NCBI GenBank assembly: GCA_026260175.1
Contig: JAKCWW010000226.1
Coordinates: 61,968 to 89,824, forward strand
Direction of reading: 5' to 3'
DNA length: 27,857 nucleotides
Origin: Reticulitermes lucifugus
Taxonomy: Eukaryota > Arthropoda > Insecta > Blattodea > Rhinotermitidae
Shown: in pieces, positions 18,085 through 27,300 of the stretch
Layout of the letters: each line of letters begins with the position of its first letter
How positions within the stretch are numbered: the first letter of the stretch is position 1
The notes under the pieces: generated by a model
The model's database searches: none
Told to the model about the DNA's origin: nothing
The model's input: the letters and a program-made list of their open reading frames with translations, nothing else
Position numbers and translations under genes: made by a program

Positions 18085-18829
18085 ATAATATTCTCCCCTG
18101 CTCTCGTTTTCATTTGCACATAGGTTTCGAAAGTAAATATGAGAAATAGTGATGTTTATAGCCTTATTATGTAAGGAAAAATACAGTATATGGATTGTTT
18201 GCTGTGACATGAACAGAAATAAACGACTGAATTCACTGTCATATGGCCAGTTAGTATGTAATGGCGAGATAAAATTTACATCATTGTGTGTATGTAATAA
18301 TCACGCATTGTTTTAAGCTAAATTAAATTTCTGCCGGTAAGTGGATTTCTGTCATCGGTTGTGCAGTGAAGGCGGATGGCGAGGAACACCATCTGGCATT
18401 ACATAAGGACAGCCCATATTTTTGTTTTAAACCAGATAGCGTAGGCAGAGCTAATTGGATGAAAAGGAATGGCAAGTAGACGAGTTGTGATCTTTGCAAT
18501 ACAGAATTGTACCCTGAGGGAGAGCCAGGAATAACTCCAAGATAGCATTCCTCGAGTTTTAACTGCGGACCTTTCAGACATTCTTCCATATCGGCACCAA
18601 TTACGAAGTATTTTGTTTCGCCTGTAAACTTATGCTGCTATTTTGTAAGTACCGTGGTACGTCAAGAACAGGTTGCCTGTAAAATAAAGCAACAAATTGG
18701 TTTTGAAGATAGGTTATGAAATATGTAATATTTGGAAGCATTGGACACCTGCAATAAATTTTTTCAGAATTAAAAAAAAACATTTTATTTAAAAAACGCA
18801 GGAAAGAGGGAAGAAGAATAGGAAGAAGA
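18085..18829. other. Non-coding stretch, no gene recognised
   Basis: Two overlapping minus-strand frames (60 and 88 codons at 18323-18589) show no domain. An A9 run lies near 18772-18780. Confidence 0.5.
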
Positions 18830-19108
18830 CGGACGGCTCAGTCAGTATGTTGACTATTAGACTATGAGAAGGACGACCGGGAAATCGTTCTTTGCTTACA
18901 GAAAGGTGCGGAGATGTTGTTTCCCAGACTACCTCTGAAGCCCACCCAATTTTGTATCCAATAGGTACTCGAGTTCTTTCCTCAGGAGTAAAGGGGCTCA
19001 GGGCTTTATGCCAGTAACTCACCTCCATCTGTTTCGGAGGTTAGAAACGTGTGAAATTTGCCTTCCTTCCTCCATATGTGTTCATGGTATGGTGGTTGGT
19101 TAAGCATA
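18830..19108 (+). mobile_element. SINE-A copy 6
   Basis: A recognisable head (GGCTCAGTCAGTATGTTGAC) is followed by a box B region too decayed to place. The body has CCCACCCAATTTTGTATCCA, AATAGGTACTCGAGTTCTTT, CCTCAGGAGTAAAGGGGCTC, CAGTAACTCACCTCCATCTG and GTTTCGGAGGTTAGAAACGT. The terminus is CCATATGTGTTCATGGTATG then GTGGTTGGTTAAG. The minus-strand frame at 18789-19028 is antisense to it. Confidence 0.8.
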
Positions 19109-19936
19109 GGGACAGTCTGTTACAGACGGATACATTTTAAGAATTACTGTCGTGATGACGTAAGACAGATGTATATGAAAAGTGAAGTGGGGATTTAATA
19201 CGCTCTGTGTTTCGTTGCTGTACGACAGCGTTCTTTAAATGAGAAACACCATGCGTTTCGTTTTTCCGATGTTTGTATGACGTAGAGAAGTCCCTTCCTT
19301 AAGACTGCAGGGCTAAGTTTATGAAGGTACAAGCCAGTGAATTGCTCAAATGCATTTCCAAGGTTGTGAAAATAAACTGTGTACTTCCAGACTCAGTCGA
19401 CTTGCTGGATGTGTGTTCAGTGTCTCGTGAATGGAATGTTTCCGCAAACCCATTACTTGAAGCCGCATGTGGCTGCGTAAATTCAGCCATGGAAGGGATT
19501 CTCTGGCTTAACACTGCCATTTCCTGACATGTAGCTACATGTGACATTGTGATCGGATTGTCTTTCTCTACAAGAAAATACAGAAAAACGTCACGGAGGA
19601 AACGGAGCGAAATTCGAAGAAAATTCCACAAATGAGTTTGACATCCGTTAGGACAATATGGATGGTTAAGTGTGCTGCATCATTTCGTGCATTACCAACT
19701 TTTAATCTACATATCTCTTATCATTCCGCAACAGCTGTGGGCATTTTAGTGCAAGTGAGAATAATCGAAATTTTAAGTCGAATTGAAATCCGACAAGTAT
19801 TTGACTGGGATTAAAGCACACCTTAACTTGTTATACAATTTTGAATTTATTTAGGCCTACTCAAAATTCGAATACAATATTTCCCATAATATATAGCCAT
19901 TTAGAAATAGACTGTATCTTCTTTATAATGTCCTTC
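19109..19936. other. Non-coding stretch, no gene recognised
   Basis: A 110-codon minus-strand frame (19299-19631) and a 68-codon plus-strand frame (19321-19527) overlap each other. The longer is hydrophilic with no recognised motif. I do not call either. Confidence 0.45.
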
Positions 19937-20155
19937 ACCTTTGGAGACCAAATTTAATCTGAATTATATATAAAGATTCGTTTCATACCGCGCAGTAAAC
20001 ACACTCCGTCATGGTTATACGAGTAAAAACAAGTCGGTTAATGTTGTATAGGGAAATAATGGCTGTTTTTTAGATCCATACAAAACACATAAATACACTT
20101 TGTGGGCAGAACGTAGAATTTTTTAAGGGTGAAGTAACCACTGGGCTTTAAATGG
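19937..20155 (-). mobile_element. piggyBac-like MITE, copy M4
   Basis: It is homologous to M2 and M3 in the same orientation: CATACCGCGCAGTAAACACA, CACTCCGTCATGGTTATACG, AATGTTGTATAGGGAAATAA, TAGATCCATACAAAACACAT and TGTGGGCAGAACGTAGAATT. The left end is decayed (ACCTTTGGAGAC). The right end is GGGCTTTAAATGG followed by TTAC. Confidence 0.85.
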
Positions 20156-20325
20156 TTACAGCTCAGTAGTTATTACGTGTGCTGTCCGCCATACGTAGCT
20201 TCAAAAGCTTTGAATTTTTGTCCTCACAGACTGTATGCTTTTCATGAATCTCGCAACAAACAGCGATTATTTTCCTGAACACTATTAAACCGCTGGTCTT
20301 TGTAATAAACACGCAGTGTGTCCTG
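20156..20325 (+). mobile_element. piggyBac-like MITE, copy M5, partial, head-to-head with M4
   Basis: It lies in M1 orientation: AGCTCAGTAGTTATTACGTG, TTGTCCTCACAGACTGTATG, CGCAACAAACAGCGATTATT and CCTGAACACTATTAAACCGC, up to the ATAAACACGCAGTGTG region. Its first bases (CCCTTTAA) are missing at the junction with M4 and its 3' quarter is missing or unrecognisable. Confidence 0.75.
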
Positions 20326-20394
20326 TGTAAAATTAGAAATTAATTTTTATATATAGTACTTAGACAAGCTAAGTGCTTCAATCTTGGATTCATT

Positions 20395-20640
20395 ATTACA
20401 GTGGGACAACATAATGGTATGTAATTGTCGGGGGGGGCAAGGCGTTCTTCTCTTATCCAAGGCGTCCAGACGGGATATGGGGCCCACACAGCCTTCCACT
20501 GAACGGAGTTTTTCCTAGGGGTATAGCGGCCGGGGCGTGAAACTGACCTTTCACTTCTATCCACTGCTGAGCTTAAGAATGTGCGGCGTTATACCTAATT
20601 CCGCCCATATACCTTCATTGTATGGTACTTAATTAAATAT
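20395..20640 (+). mobile_element. SINE-A copy 7, head decayed
   Basis: The tRNA head is not recognisable and the region holds a G run at 20430-20436. The body is typical: AAGGCGTCCAGACGGGATAT, GGGGCCCACACAGCCTTCCA, CCTAGGGGTATAGCGGCCGG, GGCGTGAAACTGACCTTTCA, CTATCCACTGCTGAGCTTAA, GAATGTGCGGCGTTATACCT. The terminus is CCATATACCTTCATTGTATG then GTACTTAATTAAAT. Confidence 0.83.
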
Positions 20641-20644
20641 ACAA

Positions 20645-20977
20645 CTGGAGTGAAGAGCTCTCTGGGGTATGTTTTCGATACGAGGCGTTGGGTAGACCCT
20701 GTTGCTTCTTCACGACTCTTTGTCGTTTATAGGAACAAAGTTTTTCTTTTCTTTGAAAATTACTGGTGACGGTTGGGAAGGAATCCGGACAATACGAGTG
20801 CCGTTCTCCGATGCCACGTACGAGTATAATGCCAAACAGTCAGTTGAACCTGTGTGCATAACGTCGTGTTTCTCAGTGTACACCTTAGTACTGGTAATAA
20901 TATGTTGTTACCCTTACAAACACTTCTGTCATTCAGGCTGGTGAGAGGCATTCAGAGTATAGGCCTATATTGTAATG
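20645..20977. other. Non-coding stretch, nothing recognised
   Basis: Overlapping 80- and 63-codon frames on opposite strands have no domain. Confidence 0.45.
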
Positions 20978-21074
20978 GGAAGCATCGAAAGATTCAAGTT
21001 TTCTGGGATGGTATGCCTTTAGACTGGTAAGTAGTTAACAGATTTCCGAAGGATTGTAGTGACTTCATCTGGAT
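20978..21074 (-). mobile_element. K-family element, single arm (copy 4)
   Basis: GAAAGATTCAAGTTTTCTGG then GATGGTATGCC matches the family terminus of copies 1 to 3. Further in, AGTAGTTAACAGATTTCCGA then AGGATTG is the decayed GAAAC part, and CTTCATCTGGA is the decayed CTGAAGATG part on the minus strand. Only one arm is recognisable. Confidence 0.6.
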
Positions 21075-21132
21075 ATTATAGAGTACGGTTCATTGTCTTA
21101 CTTCTGTACATACTAAAATTAGTTATTACTCT

Positions 21133-21256
21133 CCATGCCGTGAAGGCATATAGAGGAATGGGTTATAGTTCCATTAGATGGAAGTGAGTGGTCAACTTCA
21201 CACCCAGATCGCTTTAGCTCCCAGGAAAGAACCCCTGTACCCATTGAATAGGAGGA
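21133..21256 (-). mobile_element. SINE-A copy 8, 3' half only
   Basis: On the minus strand: CAATGGGTACAGGGGTTCTT, TCCTGGGAGCTAAAGCGATC, GGGTGTGAAGTTGACCACTC, ACTTCCATCTAATGGAACTA and the terminus CTATATGCCTTCACGGCATG. The tRNA head and first half are missing, a 5' truncation typical of retroposition or deletion. Confidence 0.82.
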
Positions 21257-21747
21257 TAAACTAAAAATTAGTTACAGGAAAAGTGCGTGAGCAAATGCCC
21301 CATCCCATTTCATTTGCGATATAATTTAAACTGCATCATATTGCCAAACTCAAGACGTATAATTACATTTGTTTCTTCGTAAAACCGAAAATCATAAGCT
21401 TATTTGACGGTGTGTTTAGGTTGTTGTTCGCTGTCTTGAAAATAAAATACCCTTGATGGAACTTACATATAACCGGTTCCATTCACAGATTTCGTCTCAT
21501 ACGTTGGGTACCACTAGTGTTGATTCTGCTTCAAGAAATAACAATGGTGAGTATGTTGGTACTCTTGATTTTCGGGAACAGAAGATACATAAATAGGGTA
21601 GGCTCCATGTCAAATTGCTGACAGGTAATTTAATGATATCCGTCTGTTACTTACGTCTTACATACACGCATGCTCGCACGCACCCGCATACAGTACGTCT
21701 CACACAGAGACACGAAGAAGAGATTTAAATTGTTTATGTTTTGTGTT
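21257..21747. other. Non-coding stretch, nothing recognised
   Basis: A CACACGCATGCTCGCACGCA-like purine/pyrimidine alternation occurs at about 21661-21690. No gene or shared repeat was found. Confidence 0.5.
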
Positions 21748-21935
21748 ACGGGGACCGTGCCAGGGCTCGTGCGGTTGCTTACCGGTCTCTCACCGCATGG
21801 GCCCGGGTTCTGTCCTAGGATGGTGGACATGCGATTTGAGTTGAACAGAGTGGTACTGGGTGAAGCTTTGCTTCGAGTACGCGGATTTATTCTGATAGCA
21901 CCGTCTGACCAGCGCTTCGTGTTAATTTATCTATT
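21748..21935 (+). mobile_element. Third tRNA-derived SINE type, single copy
   Basis: GGGGACCGTGCCAGGGCTCG then TGCGGTTGC, ending in GCATGGGCCCGGGTTCTGTC then CTAGG, has the layout of a tRNA head with a near-consensus box B (GGTTCTGTCC at 21806-21815). The following sequence (GTGGACATGCGATTTGAGTT, AGAGTGGTACTGGGTG, CGAGTACGCGGATTTATTCT) resembles, from memory, the body of widespread insect SINEs that run ...GGGTACTCC-GGTTTC.... No second copy lies in this window. The 97-codon frame at 21670-21963 is not a gene. Confidence 0.55.
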
Positions 21936-23735
21936 ACCGACGCTGTATCATCTTAGAAACTGACTGTGTCGTTACGTAACACACTTAAGGAATATTAGTG
22001 TTAGGTACTTTTAACTTCAGTTTTGTTCATTTGTATTCGATTGTGATATTATCAATTTTTCTTTACTTGTCCCAAAGAAAGGCTTAAATTGTGAGATGAA
22101 GTTGTTTTTAAATGCATTCTACGTAGTTTTTTTTCAAGTAATGGACGAAGAATCCACGCAGTAACGAGGTACAATGGTACGTCTGTACTTTAAACAATAT
22201 TTTCTCTTCACATTGTTCAAATTTACCATCCACAGATATTTTAAAGAGAGAATTACGTAGGTTGCAATTTCTTTTTTTTGATAGATCAAGTAGATTACTG
22301 GTAGGCCTATATATTTCATTCTATATTCTGAAATAATTTGATTGGTTCATAGTCGTGGAGCTTTTTCAATCAGTCGTATTTTCCTCTCACCCATCGGTTT
22401 ATACCGCAGCCAGTGGCTTATAACATATTTTACCATCGTTTCTGTGCTACCTCCAGGCCACCGTCTGTCAATTGTCTCCTACGGCAGAGGGAGGACTTCT
22501 GACACTGACACGGGTGGAAGGGGGTGACAGAGCAGGAAGGGGGTGACGCATCATAAAACGCATCATCATATATTCTAGATAACCACCCACCACCCTCTCA
22601 TCCCCTAGTAGTGTGGAGCCCTTAAGGTATTAACATTTCAAATTGGGGACCGGAACAGTTTTTGAAGGGTGCCTCGGGGTTGTGGATGGATACGACACAT
22701 AGTTTGTGTGTATGTCGATGGTACTGTGGTCTGCTAAATATCGTGCAGCAACAGCTTCACTGACTTGAGCATTTGAGCTGATAGAGCTGTCTTAGTACTG
22801 TATGCAGCGCGATTGATCAATATGGAAGCTTCACTTTAACTACTAATGAATTCAGTTCGGAAGGACGGTGACGCATATCCCTCGAATTAGGCGAATTTTC
22901 CTTTAATGCTGCTTAATAAGCTTCTTGAACTTCATTCTGTCATTTAAGATTTAATATAATGAAATTATTTGTCTAAACTTGCAGTCCCCATTCTCGTCGA
23001 ATATGAGAACCCTCTCTTAACATTAAATTTAGCGTACCCCCACGTGCTAATTATTGTACTTTTAGGCTCCGTTAATTGAGGAAATACCAAATGAAAAAAT
23101 ATGAAGATTTTAAGACAATATCAGTAAATGTGCGCGACATATTGTTCAGTCAGTCTACAGACTGTGTATTTGCAGAGTTCTTGTAATAAAGGTAGCAGGC
23201 CTCCGCCTTCCGCGGCTCGCTTTGTTGGTAAACACTGGTTTAAAAAAAGTGGGGGGGGGGGAAGTAGGATTCGGAAATGAACGGTTTTGTAGTTAATTAA
23301 GTGACATATTTTCCAGTACAAATTAAAGGCAGATGAAGGAAAGGCGGATTAAATACGAACATCAAATTTTGAATTATGAGAACGCTTTTGGTAAAATAAC
23401 TATACAGAACGTTAGGGACACCTAGGTTTTGGAGACTTCATTTTCGGTTGACGCTGCAATTTGTTTTATGTACTGACAAAGATTACTGTATGGCTATGCT
23501 GAAGTGAAGGCATCAAGAAATTGGTCTTGCTAAGTAGGTCAATCGCACGAAAGCTTGGATTTTCCCTAATTATTCGTAACGCAATTAATAGTTTGGGTCT
23601 TTGTGCCTGGGATTATCTAGCCACGTGTACCGCCAGTATATGTGTACATTTCCTTGGGTGAGAGGAGATAGAACATTTACGAGTGATGAGTGGAAAGGAT
23701 TTGGAAGTGTAGAACAACATAATATAATTAGTTGA
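21936..23735. other. Non-coding stretch with small direct repeats
   Basis: GGAAGGGGGTGAC occurs twice at 22516-22528 and 22535-22547, followed by a repeated ACGCATCAT. A G run interrupts 23250-23261. A GC-rich patch lies at 23195-23225. No gene or mobile element was recognised. Confidence 0.5.
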
Positions 23736-23778
23736 AGCCCCACGATGATGACTCTCCGAAAACGTCGAGATATGTAAT
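23736..23778 (+). other. Decayed hammerhead-like motif
   Basis: GCCCCACGATGATGACTCTC then CGAAAACGTCGAGATATGTA has the order CGATGA, short hairpin region, GAAAACG. It has lost the CTGA part of the core. It is followed by ATTACAAAAATAAAATATTG, which resembles the tail of the element at 6027. I regard it as a probable remnant. Confidence 0.35.
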
Positions 23779-23814
23779 GCAAAAGAATTACAAAAATAAA
23801 ATATTGTGAATTAA

Positions 23815-24052
23815 CCTTTTAAAGCTCAGTGGTAACTATAAGTAACGCGTCCTTTAAACATTAGGAAACGCCGTATTTTGTCCACATAGAGCATTTTTAT
23901 ATTTCATATGATTATCCCAGTAAATACAGATTAATTTTCCAAACATTATTAAGTGGTTCAGCTTAGTAATGGGACAGACTCTGTTCTCCATGTGGTAGGA
24001 TCTGCAAGTTTTATGTACAATTTAGATGAATTTTGAGAATTCAGATTTAAGA
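23815..24052 (+). mobile_element. piggyBac-like MITE, copy M6, 3' part decayed
   Basis: TTAA at 23811-23814 precedes CCTTTTAAAGCTCAGTGGTA. The first half follows M1 (ATTTTGTCCACATAGAGCAT, GATTATCCCAGTAAATACAG, CATTATTAAGTGGTTCAGCT). The second half is diverged and I cannot find the right terminus. Confidence 0.75.
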
Positions 24053-24294
24053 TACTTCCTTCCACGACACTCACCTGAAGATACAGAGCAGAAGCAAGCC
24101 AGACAGGCTTGTCAGCCGCTGTATTCAGTAACTCTCAAGAATTAGCACTTAAAGCAGATGCCGCAAGTCTGAAACGTCTAAATGTCTTCTTAGTGCAAGA
24201 CAAAAGACAACGACGGTGTTCTAGTGACCTTGCGTCTGAGCGCCAGGCGTTACAGAGATAGAGACACGTTCAGTTTGTATATTGTTGGAATGCA
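24053..24294. other. Non-coding stretch
   Basis: It contains CTGAAGA (24073) and TCTGAAACG (24168), but about 90 bases apart and without a clear helix between them. Confidence 0.45.
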
Positions 24295-24375
24295 TTGGCT
24301 ACTGGTGTAGCCCTTTGCAGCTATTATGAATGTTCCTGGTTCAAATCCATGGGCAGATATCGACTCAAGTGTTGT
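24295..24375 (+). mobile_element. Possible tRNA-like SINE head
   Basis: A perfect RNA polymerase III box B, GGTTCAAATCC (24338-24348), lies about 30 bases after a weak box A (GTGTAGCCCTTTGC). No acceptor stem can be paired convincingly, so it is not a tRNA gene. No family body was recognised after it. Confidence 0.35.
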
Positions 24376-24611
24376 GTACTTATTTTTACTATCTGAAAAA
24401 TATTCGAGGATTATGTCAAAAATTTAAGCCATCCCTACTCTTTCTTTGTTTATTTAGCCAGTACTTAAATGAACTGCACTGTCAGTACCTCGGAGTGTAT
24501 AGATTTGAGTGGCAGGATGACTGGTCAGGAAAACCGGTGTTCCGGTAGATGTTCTAACCGGGTACCTCTGTAATGCAAGTCAGAAATGATTTCAGGATTC
24601 CGCCGCGGTGT

Positions 24612-24672
24612 AAATGAGATCTTCGCTCTTCTGGGATGTTACGCAGCGTGGATTGCGACTATTACTCGTAGT
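24612..24672 (-). mobile_element. K-family element, terminal fragment (copy 5)
   Basis: GCTCTTCTGGGATGTTACGC at 24628-24647 is the family terminus, nearly identical to copy 1. It is followed by ACTATTACTCGTAGTTTCG, the decayed GTTAC...GTTTCG part. The remaining arm is absent and an unrelated repeat follows. Confidence 0.6.
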
Positions 24673-25000
24673 TTCGTCATGTCCGTCCGTCCGCATGGAA
24701 CAACTCGGCTCCCACTGGACGGATTTGCATGAAACTTGATATTTGAGGAATGCTCGAAAATCTGCCGCGAAAGTTCAAGTTTGATTAAAATCTAACAAGA
24801 ATTACGGGTACTTTACATGAATACCAATGTACATTAATATTAATATCTCTCTTAATTTTTCCTAGAATGAAAAATATTGTAGACAAAAGTTGTAGAGAAA
24901 ATCAAAACACATATTTCATCTTCAATAAAGGTTTCCCATGAGTCATGCCATTTATGAGCTAATTTGGCAAAAAAACAATGCAATGTTGCGTTTCCACTGC
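24673..25000 (-). repeat. Degenerate dispersed repeat ending in (GTCC)n
   Basis: Read on the minus strand, it runs from a TCTACAACTTTTGTCTACAA region through GTTTCATGCAAATCCGTCCA and GTGGGAGCCGAGTTGTTC to GGACGGACGGACATG. The CATGCAAATCCGTCCAG stretch resembles parts of the array at 16205-16770 (TTATGCAAATCGGACAATC). From memory, sequences of the form ATGCAAATCGGTCCAG... followed by GACGGAC repeats are widespread in arthropod genomes. The element class is unknown to me. The 97-codon minus-strand frame at 24852-25145 partly covers it and is not called. Confidence 0.5.
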
Positions 25001-25224
25001 AACAATGGTTACACGAACGCGCCACAACTGTACGTACATTGCCTATCTTCCTGCTTATGATATACACCACTGATAATACCAATATACAGTGTTCTACAGT
25101 ACTGTGCAGCACAAGGAAGTTAGATAACAGACAGTTGTGTAACATTCATAACATGATGCACTATTAAGAATCACATACATGATTTTATTTTCATAAGTAT
25201 AGCGCCAGTCATTCTTGACACATT

Positions 25225-25390
25225 ACCTAGTTCCTATTGAATATGAGGCTGGGTGAACACCAGACCTGTCTGGACGCTTTGGAGGCGAGAAAAATCTCAT
25301 GGCCTTGCCGAAAATCCGACAAAGTTTGATCGATGATCCGGTCCGTGTCCTAGTGGCTGTACCGACTGAGCTATGCCGGTTGCGGTTAGA
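25225..25390 (-). mobile_element. SINE-A copy 9, 3'-truncated
   Basis: On the minus strand it begins ACCGGCATAGCTCAGTCGGT (box A intact). A diverged box B region (GATCAAACTTTGTCGG) follows, then the body CGTCCAGACAGGTCTGGTGT, ACCCAGCCTCATATTCAATA. It stops there, before the GGCGTGAAACTGA block. Confidence 0.75.
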
Positions 25391-26189
25391 TACATGATAT
25401 ATCTATGCCATTAGAATGTCATGTTGCAAGGAAATGAATACGCAAACCCTCAAGCATGACTCCCCAACGATTCACATTACAGTTTGTCGGGTATCTGTGT
25501 TCTGTGTGACGCGGTACATTGCATACACACTCAGATACACAGTCATGGGGTTCAGTTAATATTAATGCTAATTCTAATACCTACTTCCCAACGTTATACA
25601 TGTGTATCACATTCTTTTGCTTGAATTGTACGGGCGGTAGTTGACTATTTGATTTCGTTATTCACATAGCTTTATCTCTTTTCCTCCTTAATCTTTCATT
25701 CATTTCCGTCCCTCTGCATGCGACATGAGACCATGTTGCTGCGGTGTCACACTCTGGTGCCTGAAAATGAAATTACTTAATTGCGTGTTATACCCTTAAT
25801 GTCACTGTGACGGCAATCATTTCATCGTATCCCTCCCACCCCCTACCCCCGGATTCGCTACAATTTTACATATAAGGACGATAAGTGACTGAGTTAAGCT
25901 TCGTTATATCACACGACATTCAGTGTAGCGGTTGCAAAACGGTGCAAAATATGCCTCAGGAGATGTACATTTCACTGCCCTGTTCAAAGGCATTACCCAA
26001 TCGATCATTTGCAAGGACAAAATCCAATTACAATTTCACGTAGGCCGCTCTTTTATATACAAGATTCGAATCCCATATCAACTGTAGTACAGATCATGTA
26101 GTAAGTAAAGGTAAAGCAATCCCATTACAGGCCTGGACAGACCCTTAGGCTTCTTGGAGGTTGAGGCTTTGGTATAATTTATTTGGAAA
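25391..26189. other. Non-coding stretch, no gene recognised
   Basis: It contains a weak inverted repeat GTATCTG/CAGATAC (25491-25538) and a C-rich patch at 25833-25852. The part from 26100 to 26189 may still belong to the LINE fragment that follows, but I cannot align it. Confidence 0.5.
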
Positions 26190-26555
26190 CGCGGTTTAAT
26201 TACTGGTTTAATAAGCTGTTTGAATATTTGGCATGTGTAACAGAAGTAGATGTGTTGACTTGTTTATGACAAGCGAGTCTGCTGTTTGTTAATGCGTCTT
26301 ATACATGTTTGCACCCAGTAAATTTACGTCGTCAGCATAAACCAGAAAGTGATATGTTCCATTCAAGTGCAGCCCTTACTGGTTTTCTTGCACCTTCTTT
26401 ATGACGTAATATAAATCAAAACTGAAAAGCAATGGTGATAAAGTATCTGCTAGTTTCGTCCACACTAAACGGAAGATTTGTCAGACAGAAGTTTCCCTAA
26501 GCGGTCTTTACTATTGCTTTTATTTAAACACATTTAATTCAGTATAAGTTTTCAG
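26190..26555 (-). pseudogene. LINE reverse transcriptase fragment with YADD motif
   Basis: The minus-strand translation gives core reverse transcriptase blocks. They are K-C-V/L-N-like, Y-S-K-D-R-L-G-K-L-L-S-D-K, then D-T-L-S-P-L-L-F-S-F-D-L-Y-Y, K-K-V-Q-E-N-Q, G-L-H-L-N-G-T-Y-H-F, and L-V-Y-A-D-D-V-N-L-L-G. Y-A-D-D is encoded by the complement of 26328-26339 and is the catalytic motif of the polymerase palm. LSPLLF is the neighbouring conserved motif. At least two in-frame stops and a frame change make it dead. The order and style fit the LINE whose C-terminal tails lie at 4345, 5775 and 6371, so one family is likely. That family may have mobilised the SINEs. The 5' end stops near 26556, just before a tRNA-like sequence. 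Confidence 0.88.
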
Positions 26556-26563
26556 GCCTTCAC

Positions 26564-26760
26564 GGCGGGTGTTGCTCAAGTGGTAGTCCTGGGTTCTTAC
26601 AGTGTGCGGGACAATAAGTTTGCTCCCAAGTTTCGGAGGAAGGTGCTGCCTCCGTTTTCAGGGCGACGGGACTGAATTTGTTTCAGGTGACTCATCCTAG
26701 GTGTAAGAAACCGTAAGACTGTTTCAATTAACCGAATTAGTTTCAGGGGTGTACCAAACC
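26564..26760 (+). mobile_element. Possible fourth tRNA-derived SINE
   Basis: GGCGGGTGTTGCTCAAGTGG then TAG looks like a tRNA box A. It is followed about 40 bases later by AGTTTGCTCCCAAG, which resembles box B (GGTTCGATCCC). The body contains two copies of GACTGAATTTGTTTCAGGTG / AACCGAATTAGTTTCAGGGG, about 60 bases apart. No other copy is present in the window. Confidence 0.4.
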
Positions 26761-27298
26761 CAACGAGAATACGCAGGTGTTCTCACACATTTTGAATTTC
26801 ATTTTGCAAATTTTAGTAATCGGGTAACACATCCCAGGATTTGACTCTTCTTTCGGAGGCAGTTTTTTCGAACTAGGCCTTGACTGTCAGAAGGGCGTTG
26901 TAGTGTTCTTTCTCAGCAACTCCAGGTAATTGGTGTCTTACCAAGGTTGCCGCTGCCTTCCTCCTACTTCTCACTGTCACGTTCCACACAACGTTGCCAT
27001 GACAGACGAGTTATGGATGTAATTTCTGTAGCCGAAACGTATAATCAAAGTTTCTTCTTGTAAACTTCGGGCTCGAATTTACGGTATAGACAAAGGACAA
27101 TAAAACGATCGCAAAGATATTGGTCCCAGTATTCGCACTTATATCACATTTCCGTGACGTGTTAATCTTTTTGGCAGTACATCATTGCCGTCTGCGCGCA
27201 TGTAGTCCTAGAGTTTCTAAATAAAGCTGGATAGGGCTCGAAACGTGACAGATTGACTGGTACTTGTGAATTGGTACTTTAAAATTATTTATAATTTG
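26761..27298. other. Non-coding stretch
   Basis: CCGAAACGTATAATC (27032) and CTCGAAACGTGAC (27237) are isolated strings of the GAAAC type without a convincing upstream core. No gene was recognised. Confidence 0.45.
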
Positions 27299-27300
27299 TA

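Noticed and set aside
18323..18589. 88- and 60-codon overlapping minus-strand frames
   Set aside because: The two frames overlap in different phases with no recognisable domain, as chance frames do.
23195..23262. GC-rich patch followed by a long G run as an exon
   Set aside because: No long frame runs in either direction, and no splice sites or domain are seen. The G run is probably a simple repeat.
24073..24177. CTGAAGA at 24073 and GAAACG near 24171 as a hammerhead
   Set aside because: The two cores are about 90 bases apart and no helix II joins them.
24338..24348. Perfect tRNA box B as evidence of a tRNA gene
   Set aside because: No acceptor stem, D arm or anticodon arm can be folded around it, so it is not a tRNA gene. 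It is kept only as a weak SINE-head candidate.
27020..27255. CCGAAACG and CTCGAAACG strings as hammerhead motifs
   Set aside because: No upstream CTGANGA at the right distance and no helix pairs. A single GAAAC is common by chance.
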